From: CAYMND01 sp964465065 | GTDB lineage: Bacteria; Acidobacteriota; Aminicenantia; UBA2199 | Assembly: GCA_964465065.1 (NCBI GenBank) | Contig: CAYXHZ010000015.1 | Location: 1 to 60,216, forward strand | Direction of reading: 5' to 3' | DNA: 60,216 nt | Shown here: positions 20,069 through 27,994 of the stretch, in pieces | How positions within the stretch are numbered: position 1 is the stretch's first letter | Layout of the letters: every line of letters starts with the position of its first letter | Program-made: the position numbers and the translations under genes | Notes under the pieces: generated by a model | What the model was told of the DNA's origin: nothing | The model's database searches: none | What the model saw: the letters and a program-made list of their open reading frames with translations, nothing else

Positions 20069-20686
20069 ATGAAAAAACACCTGCTCTGGATCATGATGTT
20101 GGGACTGATTGCCTGCCCCGTATACAGCGATGATTTCTCAGCCGCCCCCTCCACCGCCATCGGCCTGAAATTCGCCGGTTTCGGAATTCCCAATCAGCTG
20201 CTGGACCTCTTTCTCTATGAACACCCGCAAATCAGCGGTACGGCGTTCGGACTGGAAATCAGAAGTTACGGTGAAAAGGGTCAGCAATCGGTCTTTACAG
20301 GCCTGTACTGTTTTGAATACAGCAAGATGACCGGCGACGGCCCCTGGCGTTACGAGCAGCAGGACCGACAGCTGAAAGGCTCCGGAGAAGTGGTGCAGGT
20401 CAGCGTGACCGCAACCGTTCTGCTCAATATTTTCCCGAGACTGCCGGTTCACCCCTACATCGGCGCCGGAATCGGCATCGGCCGGCTGTCCATCTGGTCG
20501 GAAGGCACCTACCAGGACGAATACGGCACCACCATCAAGGACTCGACCGATCAGAGCTACATCGTTCCCGTCGGCCACATCCCCATCGGCATCACCGCCA
20601 ACATCATGGACAAATTCGAACTGCGCGTCGAAGGCGGCTTCAAGAACGGTTTCTACATCGGCGGCTGCGCCAGTTACATTTTTTAA
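20069..20686 (+). CDS. Exported beta-rich protein, probable outer-membrane barrel
   Basis: 205 aa with a signal peptide (KKHLLWIMMLGLIACPVYS). The mature part alternates polar and hydrophobic residues in strand-like blocks and contains HPYIGAGIGIGRLS, a Gly-rich strand frequent in OmpA/OmpW-like barrels, and ends in Phe (ASYIF), a typical C-terminal BamA-recognition signature. AAAGGAGG precedes the ATG, 18 bp after guaB. Family not identified. Confidence 0.7.
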   Translation: MKKHLLWIMMLGLIACPVYSDDFSAAPSTAIGLKFAGFGIPNQLLDLFLYEHPQISGTAFGLEIRSYGEKGQQSVFTGLYCFEYSKMTGDGPWRYEQQDRQLKGSGEVVQVSVTATVLLNIFPRLPVHPYIGAGIGIGRLSIWSEGTYQDEYGTTIKDSTDQSYIVPVGHIPIGITANIMDKFELRVEGGFKNGFYIGGCASYIF

Positions 20687-20847
20687 TCCGAATGATACTG
20701 CATTTTTAGCAAGTTCATACCAAGCCCCGTTTCGTGGTTTGGGGGAGAAGGCACTGTCCTATGCCACCGTTTCAATGAAAGAAAACTCGGTGTAAATTTG
20801 CATGAGATCAGTTTTCGTCTGCTTTTCAGAACAGGCAGGACGGTGCG

Positions 20848-20863
20848 GATCCCTCACGGGATC
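20848..20863 (-). terminator. Hairpin next to the stop of the conserved hypothetical gene
   Basis: GATCCC and GGGATC are separated by 4 nt, immediately after the minus-strand stop codon at 20864. There is no U-run, so termination is only a possibility. The remaining 160 bp up to the 20686 stop shows nothing recognisable. Confidence 0.25.
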
Positions 20864-21373
20864 TCAAATCCGGCGCGAATCGTACGCCCAGTGCAGCAGG
20901 GCCTGTCGCTGCCGCGGCCGGCAGCCCCAATCGCCCGGCAGACAGTTCTTCCGGACGGCGTCCAGGTGCCGACGCATCGCTTTCCAGCGGGCGATCTGGC
21001 GACGGTCTTCGAAATCGATACGCCGCCCCATGTAATAGCGGCAGTACCACTGGAACCAACCGCGCGGATCATCCACGAAGATCCAGCCTTTTTTCTGCCA
21101 CTCGATCAGCGGCAGGGACGCGTCCACCCCGAAGAAATTCAGCGCCGGATCCCGTTTCGCTCCAGCCAGCCTGGCGCAAACAAACCATTCGGCAGGAAAT
21201 TCCTGCCGGCAGTCGGTCAGGTATTTTCCGGCGAAAACCCCCAGCTCCAGCATTTCCCTGGGGGTCAGCTGCGGCTGGAAATCCGCGGCGAAATTTTCAC
21301 CGGCCGGTTCGGTCCGCCAGTAGCGGTAGCCCTGCTGCATCCGATCGTTGACGATCACTTCCACGGCTTGCAT
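20864..21373 (-). CDS. Conserved hypothetical protein (PRQRQALLHWAYDSR type)
   Basis: 169 aa from the ATG at 21373; an inner ATG at 21340 and an upstream TTG at 21415 are alternatives, none with a clear Shine-Dalgarno. The sequence has a highly conserved look, with blocks LTPREMLELGVFAGKYLTDC, GWIFVDDPRGWFQWYCRYYMGRR and PRQRQALLHWAYDSR. I recall similar uncharacterised proteins of about this length in bacteria and some fungi, annotated only as hypothetical. Rich in Trp, Tyr and Cys, with no signal peptide or TM segment; cytoplasmic location is likely. Confidence 0.7.
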   Translation of the reverse strand: MQAVEVIVNDRMQQGYRYWRTEPAGENFAADFQPQLTPREMLELGVFAGKYLTDCRQEFPAEWFVCARLAGAKRDPALNFFGVDASLPLIEWQKKGWIFVDDPRGWFQWYCRYYMGRRIDFEDRRQIARWKAMRRHLDAVRKNCLPGDWGCRPRQRQALLHWAYDSRRI

Positions 21374-21452
21374 ACCCACATAGGTAAAACAAGTGGCCAA
21401 ACAAGTCAACTGCAAAAGCGATAAGCAAAAGATGCCGTGAAAACGGGAACTG

Positions 21453-21481
21453 TTAACACCACTGTCCGTTCTTGCTATAAT
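21453..21481 (+). promoter_or_regulatory. Promoter of sensor-kinase operon
   Basis: TTAACA at 21453-21458, 17-nt spacer, TATAAT at 21476-21481. Only 6 nt separate the -10 box from the ATG at 21488, so the transcript would be leaderless. Confidence 0.6.
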
Positions 21482-21487
21482 ACCACC

Positions 21488-21733
21488 ATGCTCGCCAAAA
21501 AAATCCTTGTCTGTTCGTTACTGATTCTTCTCTGCCCGCTGACGCCCGGCCTGCGGCTCGACGCCCATCCCCAGAATCGCCCCATCGAAGCCTTGCCGCC
21601 ACCCGTCCAGATCCAGCAGAGCGTGACGCCGCCTCCGGACAGCGAGACCAAAAAGGACAGCCTGCCGCCGCTGCAACGTTCGGAGATCGTTTCCTGGGGC
21701 TTCCGTGTCGCCCGAACCCACCCCTTCTTATGA
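21488..21733 (+). CDS. Small secreted Pro-rich protein
   Basis: 81 aa starting at the ATG 6 nt after a TATAAT box; a longer in-frame start is excluded by the promoter. Residues 1-24 form a signal peptide (AKKILVCSLLILLCPLTPG). The mature peptide is rich in Pro, Gln and Ser and ends in ARTHPFL. Its stop overlaps the ATG of the sensor kinase (ATGA). As the first gene of a two-component operon whose kinase begins with an extracytoplasmic PDZ-like domain, it may be a ligand or accessory of that kinase; this is inference. Confidence 0.6.
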   Translation: MLAKKILVCSLLILLCPLTPGLRLDAHPQNRPIEALPPPVQIQQSVTPPPDSETKKDSLPPLQRSEIVSWGFRVARTHPFL

Positions 21734-24492
21734 TCCGAAAGTATTCCTGGCATCTTCTCTTTCTGCTGTTTATCATTCTGGCCCTGATCAACCTGTTCCA
21801 GAAAGTCCAGGCCAACCATTTCAGCGACGAAATCCTCTGGCAGCAGACCGAATCCGGGCTCGTCTGCCTGAACGCTCCGACGCACACCGGAATCGAGGCC
21901 GGAGACAGGCTGCTGGACATCAACGAGATCACCGTCCACACCCAGATCGATCTGTTGCGGATATGGGAGAACGACACCTTCTTCAAGTACCTGGTGCTCC
22001 GAGGCGGCCGCTACCGCACCTTCAACATCAATATCCAGAGCGTGCCGACCGATTCTGCCTATTTCATCATGGCCTTCGCCGGCATCATCGCCCTGCTGCT
22101 CAGCCTGCGCATCCTGAGCACCGCCATGACCACGCAGACTTTCCTGCGGGCTCCGCCCACCTATTATCTCCTCAGTCTGTGTTTCACCGGTTTTCTGATC
22201 TTTTCGCCCATCGGCCATTACCGAAGTTCCGATTACCTGTTTTTGACCCTGCACACCCTGTGCTTTTTGTTTTTCCCGGCCTTTTTGCTCAACTACTCCC
22301 TGAACCATCCGATCCGGAATCCGCTGTTTCGCCGCCTCAAGAGCTCCTTCATCAACACCATCACCTTCATCCCGCCCACGGCCCTGCTGATCTTCGAAGT
22401 CTACTCCATCTTGCGGGCGCTCAAGCAACCCAGCATCGAGTCTCTCGCGAAACTGATCGCGCAACTGCGTCAATATGAGCTGGCCCTTTTCGCCGTCTAT
22501 ATCGCCATCGGCTTCTTCGTTTTTCTCTGGTCGGCCTACCTGCTGATCGTCTACAAGAAAAGACGGAAATTCATCCTGCCCATGAGCGGCCTGTTGACCA
22601 GCCTGGCCTTTCTGATCCTGGTCGCCGTCCTCCATCTTCTCAGCACCAACCCGCCGCACCTGGTGATCAGCTGCTTTCTCATCTCCCTGGCACCGTTCGG
22701 ATTCACCTACTGCCTGAGCCGCTACCGGTATTCCGACGTGGAAATCGTCATCAAGAAGACCCTGTCCCTCAGCTTTATTTTTGTTTTCATTTTCGGCATC
22801 TACTTTTTCCTGGGAAGCGGCTTCGAACAGAACCGGCTCATGGGGGTATTCTGGTCTCTGGTCGCCATCATGACCGCCGGACTGCTGTTCAAGCCGATCG
22901 AGGAAACGGTCCAGCATCAGTTCGAGCGTTTTTTCTACAAGCACACCTTCACCTTCCGCAGCCGCCTCAAAGAATTGATGCTGTCGATCCGGACGGAACG
23001 CAACCTCATCGCCCTGTCGATCAATTTTTTGAGCACCATCAACAAGGGCCTGGGCCTCAAGAACAGCATCCTGATCATTCAGCACCGCAAGAACATCTTC
23101 TACACCCTGCCGGAACAGGAGAGGGTTTTTCTCTCCAAACGCTTCTGCGATTACCTGGCCCCCAAGGATCACCACACCTTCCCCTCCCCCGCCACCTTCG
23201 CCAACCGCTTCGGCAAGGAATACGAACAGCTGGGACGGCTCGGTTACATGCAATTTTTGCCCTTGAAACGCGACAACACGCTCATCGGCCTGGTCGCCCT
23301 CGGCCACAAGGGCAAAAACGAACAGGCCTTCCTGTCGCTCGAAGACTGGGACCTTCTGTCCAACATCGCCTCGTCGCTCACCCTATCGGTCGAAAACGCA
23401 TCTCTGTATTCGGCGCTGCAGTCCCAACTCAACGAAATCAACCTGCTCAAGGAATTCAACGAAAACATCATTCACAACATCAACCTGGGTATCGTCGTGT
23501 TGAACCGGCTCAACATCGTCAAGACCTGGAACAGCGTCATGGAGAAAAAATTCGGCAAGATGGCCGACGACGTGATCAATCACAAGGCCTTCTTCATCTT
23601 CGAAAAGAACCTCTGGAAGCAGATCCTGCATCACAAGCACAAGGTCTCGACGCTCTCGGGCGTGAAAGTCGACATCGCCGACAACCAGTACTGCTTCGAC
23701 ATCCACATTTCTCCATTGATCAACAAACAGCTGTCGATCATCGGCTCCATCCTGGTATTCGAGGACATCACTGAAAAGAGCTGGATCCAGGAAAAGCTGG
23801 TCACTTCCGAAAAGATGGCCTCCATCGGCCTGCTGTCGGCCGGTATCGCCCACGAAATCAATACGCCCCTGACCGGCATATCCTCCTACTGCCAACTGAT
23901 CCTGGAAAATCCCCGGGATCCGGACAACCTGGAACTGATCAAACGAATGCAGGAGCAAGTCAACCGCGCCAACCGCATCGTCCGCAGTCTGCTCGATTTT
24001 TCGCGTCAGAAAGGGGAACAACCTAGCCAGGTCACCATCAGCACCATCATCGAGGAGAGCATTCACCTTCTCGAACACCGGCTGAAAAAGAAACGGATCG
24101 CCCTGCGTCTGAACCTGAAGGACAACCGCAGCATCACCGGCTTCCCGACCCGCCTGCAACAGATGTTCATCAACCTGCTGATCAACGCCGTCGACGCCAT
24201 CGAACAGGACGAAGGCATCATCACCGTCCAGACTTTCCCCCGCGCCGACCAGATGTGCATCACCATCAGCGATACCGGCCGGGGTATTCCGGCCGAATTC
24301 ACCAAACGGATCTTCGATCCTTTCTTCACCACCAAATCGGAAGGACAGGGCACCGGCCTGGGACTCTCCATCGTTTTCACCATCGTCAAGGAGCATTACG
24401 GAGAGATCCAGGTGGCCGACACATCCGAGAAGGGCACGACATTTCTCATTGAAATGCCCATCAGCAGTCCATTGAGGAGAATCAAACTATGA
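21730..24492 (+). CDS. Membrane sensor histidine kinase: PDZ-like, 8 TM, GAF, PAS, HisKA, HATPase
   Basis: 920 aa. A TM helix (about 6-24) is followed by an extracytoplasmic PDZ-like region (about 35-110, IEAGDRLLDINEITV), then about seven to eight further TM helices to residue 395. A GAF-like domain (about 400-560), a PAS domain (about 570-690) and a kinase core follow: His708 in GIAHEINTPL, a N-box NLLINAVDAI, and DTGRGIP and GTGLGLSI boxes. It is predicted to phosphorylate the sigma-54 activator encoded next, with which it overlaps by ATGA. The N-terminal signal is probably periplasmic or membrane-borne. Confidence 0.9.
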   Translation: MIRKYSWHLLFLLFIILALINLFQKVQANHFSDEILWQQTESGLVCLNAPTHTGIEAGDRLLDINEITVHTQIDLLRIWENDTFFKYLVLRGGRYRTFNINIQSVPTDSAYFIMAFAGIIALLLSLRILSTAMTTQTFLRAPPTYYLLSLCFTGFLIFSPIGHYRSSDYLFLTLHTLCFLFFPAFLLNYSLNHPIRNPLFRRLKSSFINTITFIPPTALLIFEVYSILRALKQPSIESLAKLIAQLRQYELALFAVYIAIGFFVFLWSAYLLIVYKKRRKFILPMSGLLTSLAFLILVAVLHLLSTNPPHLVISCFLISLAPFGFTYCLSRYRYSDVEIVIKKTLSLSFIFVFIFGIYFFLGSGFEQNRLMGVFWSLVAIMTAGLLFKPIEETVQHQFERFFYKHTFTFRSRLKELMLSIRTERNLIALSINFLSTINKGLGLKNSILIIQHRKNIFYTLPEQERVFLSKRFCDYLAPKDHHTFPSPATFANRFGKEYEQLGRLGYMQFLPLKRDNTLIGLVALGHKGKNEQAFLSLEDWDLLSNIASSLTLSVENASLYSALQSQLNEINLLKEFNENIIHNINLGIVVLNRLNIVKTWNSVMEKKFGKMADDVINHKAFFIFEKNLWKQILHHKHKVSTLSGVKVDIADNQYCFDIHISPLINKQLSIIGSILVFEDITEKSWIQEKLVTSEKMASIGLLSAGIAHEINTPLTGISSYCQLILENPRDPDNLELIKRMQEQVNRANRIVRSLLDFSRQKGEQPSQVTISTIIEESIHLLEHRLKKKRIALRLNLKDNRSITGFPTRLQQMFINLLINAVDAIEQDEGIITVQTFPRADQMCITISDTGRGIPAEFTKRIFDPFFTTKSEGQGTGLGLSIVFTIVKEHYGEIQVADTSEKGTTFLIEMPISSPLRRIKL

Positions 24493-25835
24493 AGCATATT
24501 CTGCATCTGATCGACGACGAAAAAATCATCCACGATATTTTCAAACGGATTTACAAGAACGACGCCATCCAGATCATCATTTCGGAAAACATGAGTCAGG
24601 CCCTGAGCCAGCACAACGATCAGGTCGATGCCGTCATCCTGGACCTGATGATCCCCGGCACTTCCGGACTGGAAATTTTCAAGGAACTCAAAAAGATCGA
24701 CCCCGCTGTCCAGGTTATTTTCCTGACGGCCTACGGGACGATCGAAACCGCCATCGAGGCCATGCGCCTGGGGGCGGTCGATTACCTGCAAAAGCCGTTC
24801 AACAACGAAGAAATCAAGCACCGGATCCACCGGGTCATCAAGGAAAGGGAAATCCAACGGGAAAACCGCATGCTCAAGAAAACCCTGGGCGAACGGTACG
24901 GTTTCCCCAACATCATCGGAAAAAGCCACGAATTCAAGAAAGTGCTGGACATGGTGGAAAGCGTCGCGCCCACCAACTCCACCATCCTGATCAGCGGGGA
25001 AAGCGGCACCGGCAAAGAGCTGATCGCCAAGGCCATATACCTCAATTCCGCCCGGCGGCACAAACCTTTCCTCTGCTTCAATTCCAGCAATATACCCAGC
25101 ACCCTGTTCGAGAGTCTCCTGTTCGGTTACAAGAAAGGATCGTTCACCGGTGCCTACAACGATAAAAAAGGCATATTCGAAGAAGCCGACGGCGGAACGA
25201 TATTTTTCGATGAAATCGCCAACATCGATGTCCAGACCCAGGCCAAAATTCTGCGCGTGCTTCAGGAAAAGGAAATCCAGCCGCTCGGCAGCAACCGCAG
25301 CGTCAAGGTCGATGTGCGCATCATCTGCGCCACCAACGTCAACCTCAAGGACCTGGTCGAAAGGGGTGAATTCCGGGACGACCTCTATTACCGGCTCAAC
25401 ATCATCAACGTCCACCTGCCGCCCCTGCGGGACAGAAAAGACGACATCCCGGAACTGATGCGTTTTTTTATCGAAAAATACAAGCAGGAGAATCAGAAAC
25501 AGCTCGCGGACCCGGACCAGACCATGATCCAAAAACTGGTCGAATACCATTGGCCCGGCAATATCCGTGAGCTGGAAAACGCCATGCAGAGGGCCGTCGT
25601 ACTCAGCACAGACGGGACGCTGCACAGCGGACTGCTGCCGGACGAAATCCGCAGCCAGGAATCGAAAACCCATAGTCAGGGCTCGTTTCACGACAAGGTG
25701 GATGCCTACCGCAAGGAGCTGATCCGGGCCGCGCTCGACGAAAACAACTGGGTTCAGAAAAAAGCCGCCGAGGCCCTGGAAATCAAACCGACCACTCTGT
25801 CCGAACTGATGAAGCGCCTGGGGATAAACCGATGA
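24489..25835 (+). CDS. NtrC-family sigma-54-dependent response regulator
   Basis: 448 aa: receiver domain with Asp52 in VILDLMIPG and Lys in LQKPF; AAA+ domain with Walker A GESGTGKE, the sigma-54 contact loop as GSFTGA (Ser for the usual Ala), GGTIFFDEIANI Walker B, and RDDLYYRLNI; and a C-terminal Fis-type helix-turn-helix (KKAAEALEIKPTTLSELMKRLG). It activates sigma-54 promoters after phosphorylation, presumably by the adjacent kinase. It overlaps both neighbours by 4 bp. Target promoters cannot be assigned from this window. Confidence 0.94.
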   Translation: MKHILHLIDDEKIIHDIFKRIYKNDAIQIIISENMSQALSQHNDQVDAVILDLMIPGTSGLEIFKELKKIDPAVQVIFLTAYGTIETAIEAMRLGAVDYLQKPFNNEEIKHRIHRVIKEREIQRENRMLKKTLGERYGFPNIIGKSHEFKKVLDMVESVAPTNSTILISGESGTGKELIAKAIYLNSARRHKPFLCFNSSNIPSTLFESLLFGYKKGSFTGAYNDKKGIFEEADGGTIFFDEIANIDVQTQAKILRVLQEKEIQPLGSNRSVKVDVRIICATNVNLKDLVERGEFRDDLYYRLNIINVHLPPLRDRKDDIPELMRFFIEKYKQENQKQLADPDQTMIQKLVEYHWPGNIRELENAMQRAVVLSTDGTLHSGLLPDEIRSQESKTHSQGSFHDKVDAYRKELIRAALDENNWVQKKAAEALEIKPTTLSELMKRLGINR

Positions 25836-26623
25836 AACAAACCAAAAACATACAGCCCAACCAGACCGAAAAGGTCGACAATATCGAATTGCAAAAAGCC
25901 TTGCAGGAAAGCGGTTTCGCTGACCGGCGCACCATACGCAAGGCCATCCGCGACGGCGAGATCTTCATCAACGGTCAGGCGACGACCGACCCGCACCGGC
26001 TGATCAATCCCGTGGTGGATCATGTCCGTCATTTCAACAAAAAGGTTCCGATCAATCTGCAGAAAAAAGCCTACTTCCTGTTTCATAAGCCGACCGAAGT
26101 CCTGTCGGCCCTGTCCGACACCAGCAGCCGCAAAACCCTGAGCGACTTCATTTCCACCATCGAGGAACGGGTCTACCCGGTCGGCAGGCTGGATTACCAT
26201 TCCGAAGGACTCATCCTGTTGACCAACGACGGCGAACTGATGAACTTCATGATCGCCCCCCGTCACAAGATCAGCAAATCGTACCTGATCAAGATCAAAG
26301 GCCGGCTCGACGAATCCGTATGCCAGAAAATACTCGAAAAAGGCTACGTCGTCGACGCCGTGCGCATCAAGCCCCAGAAACTATCTTTTGTTAAGCCGAC
26401 CAAAGGCGGCAACTCCTGGTGGCAGATCGATCTGTTCGAGGGGAAAAAGCATGTGGTCCGCAACCTGTTCAAATACCTCGGCCATCCGGTCGCCAAGCTC
26501 AAGAGAATCGCCATCGGCCCGTTGAAGCTGAAAAACATCCCGATCGGGCACTGGCGCGAGCTGACACGGGAAGAAGTCAAAACGCTTAAAAAGGAAATCG
26601 GTTACAGCGATCCCAAAGACTAG
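25832..26623 (+). CDS. RsuA/RluB-type pseudouridine synthase
   Basis: 263 aa. An S4 RNA-binding domain occupies about residues 17-75 (LQKALQESGFADRRTIRKAIRDG), and the catalytic block is VGRLDYHSEGLILLTNDG, whose Asp is the nucleophile in this family. Such enzymes isomerise uridine in 16S or 23S rRNA; the exact site cannot be told. It is the last gene of a two-component operon through an ATGA overlap, an unusual position for an rRNA modifier. Convergent with glgC, 18 bp apart. Confidence 0.92.
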   Translation: MKQTKNIQPNQTEKVDNIELQKALQESGFADRRTIRKAIRDGEIFINGQATTDPHRLINPVVDHVRHFNKKVPINLQKKAYFLFHKPTEVLSALSDTSSRKTLSDFISTIEERVYPVGRLDYHSEGLILLTNDGELMNFMIAPRHKISKSYLIKIKGRLDESVCQKILEKGYVVDAVRIKPQKLSFVKPTKGGNSWWQIDLFEGKKHVVRNLFKYLGHPVAKLKRIAIGPLKLKNIPIGHWRELTREEVKTLKKEIGYSDPKD

Positions 26624-26641
26624 AGACCAGGCGATACCGCT

Positions 26642-27901
26642 TCATTCGATACGGGTTCCGGAAGGGATCGTCACCCGTTTGCGGATGACCACGATGCCGT
26701 CGACGACCGCATACGGAGCGTCGTGCGCCGGTTTAGGACCGCCCTGGTAGTCGATGGTCACGTTGTCGCCGATGCGCACATCCTTGTCCAGGATGGCGTT
26801 GCGGATGCGGCAATTGCGGCCGATCCCCATCGGAATGACATCTTTCGGAATCGGTTCCCGGTCGTAGAAATCGGCCCCCATCATGACCACCCGCTCCAGT
26901 TGGCTGCCGGAACCGATACGGGCACGCAGACCGACGACACTGCCGCGGATCGAACAGCCCTCGACCCGGGAACCGTCGGACAGAATCGAGTTTTCGATAT
27001 GGCAGTCGCTGATCCGGCTGCCCGGCAGAAATCGGGCATGGGTATAGATGGGATGCTGTTCATCGTAGAATTTGAAGCGGGGGTTGGGGCTGGCGAAATC
27101 GAGATTGGCCTCAAAGAACGATTCCACCGTCCCGATGTCCTCCCAGTAGCCATCGAAACGGTGCGCGTACACCTTGTGGGTCGGAATCGACGACGGGATG
27201 ACCTGACCGCCGAAATCCTGACTGTCATCCCGTTCCAGAATATCGATCAGCACATCCTTGTTGAACACGTACAGGCCCATCGAGGCCAGAAACGGCCGGC
27301 TGCTCCCCCGGGCGCCCAGGAAAGAATCGGGAATGCGGTACCCTTCCAGGAGCCTGGCCTCTTTCGGCTTCTCGATGAAACCGCCGACACGGCCGTCGGC
27401 AGCGCACTGCAGTATTCCCAGCGCCCCCGTCTTTTCCATTTCGACGGCGATCGACGAGATGGTGATGTCGGCACCACGGGCGCAGTGTTCCTCGATCAGC
27501 GCCTCCAGGTCGATCCGGAACAACTGGTCGCCCGACAGAATGACCACATGGTCGGCCTCGGCGTTGCGGAAATAGTCGATGTTCTGCCGAACGGCATCGG
27601 CCGTCCCCTGGTACCAGTTGGCATTGCCCATGGTCTGCTGCGCCGCCAGGATCTGTACAAAACCGCGCGAGTAGGAATCAAAGCGGTAGGTACTGGCGAT
27701 GTGACGGTGCAGGGACAGACTGTTGAACTGGGTCAGCACGAAAATTTTCTTGATGTCCCAGTGAATGCAGTTGGAAATCGGGATATCGATGAGTCTGAAT
27801 TTTCCGCCGATCGGAACCGCCGGCTTGGCCCGGTACTGGGTCAACGGGTACAGGCGGGTACCGCGGCCACCACCTAAAATCAAGGCCACTACGTTCTTCA
27901 T
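26642..27901 (-). CDS. glgC: Glucose-1-phosphate adenylyltransferase
   Basis: 419 aa from the ATG at 27901, preceded by GGAGG with 5-nt spacing. The nucleotidyltransferase motif GGGRGTRLYPLTQYRAKPAV and FRLIDIPISNC lie at the start; ILSGDQLFRID, FIEKPKEA and YWEDIGTVESFF follow, and the C-terminus is a left-handed beta-helix. The enzyme makes ADP-glucose for glycogen, implying carbon storage. It is alone in its transcription unit here; no glgA or glgB is adjacent. Confidence 0.95.
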   Translation of the reverse strand: MKNVVALILGGGRGTRLYPLTQYRAKPAVPIGGKFRLIDIPISNCIHWDIKKIFVLTQFNSLSLHRHIASTYRFDSYSRGFVQILAAQQTMGNANWYQGTADAVRQNIDYFRNAEADHVVILSGDQLFRIDLEALIEEHCARGADITISSIAVEMEKTGALGILQCAADGRVGGFIEKPKEARLLEGYRIPDSFLGARGSSRPFLASMGLYVFNKDVLIDILERDDSQDFGGQVIPSSIPTHKVYAHRFDGYWEDIGTVESFFEANLDFASPNPRFKFYDEQHPIYTHARFLPGSRISDCHIENSILSDGSRVEGCSIRGSVVGLRARIGSGSQLERVVMMGADFYDREPIPKDVIPMGIGRNCRIRNAILDKDVRIGDNVTIDYQGGPKPAHDAPYAVVDGIVVIRKRVTIPSGTRIE

Positions 27902-27994
27902 GCAAACCTCCACAGCGGCGATCCTCCTTCTGAGTGAGGAACTCCTTCGAATATACCACAAGCGGAGGGTTTTCCGGCAGAGACGGCGAGGAAT

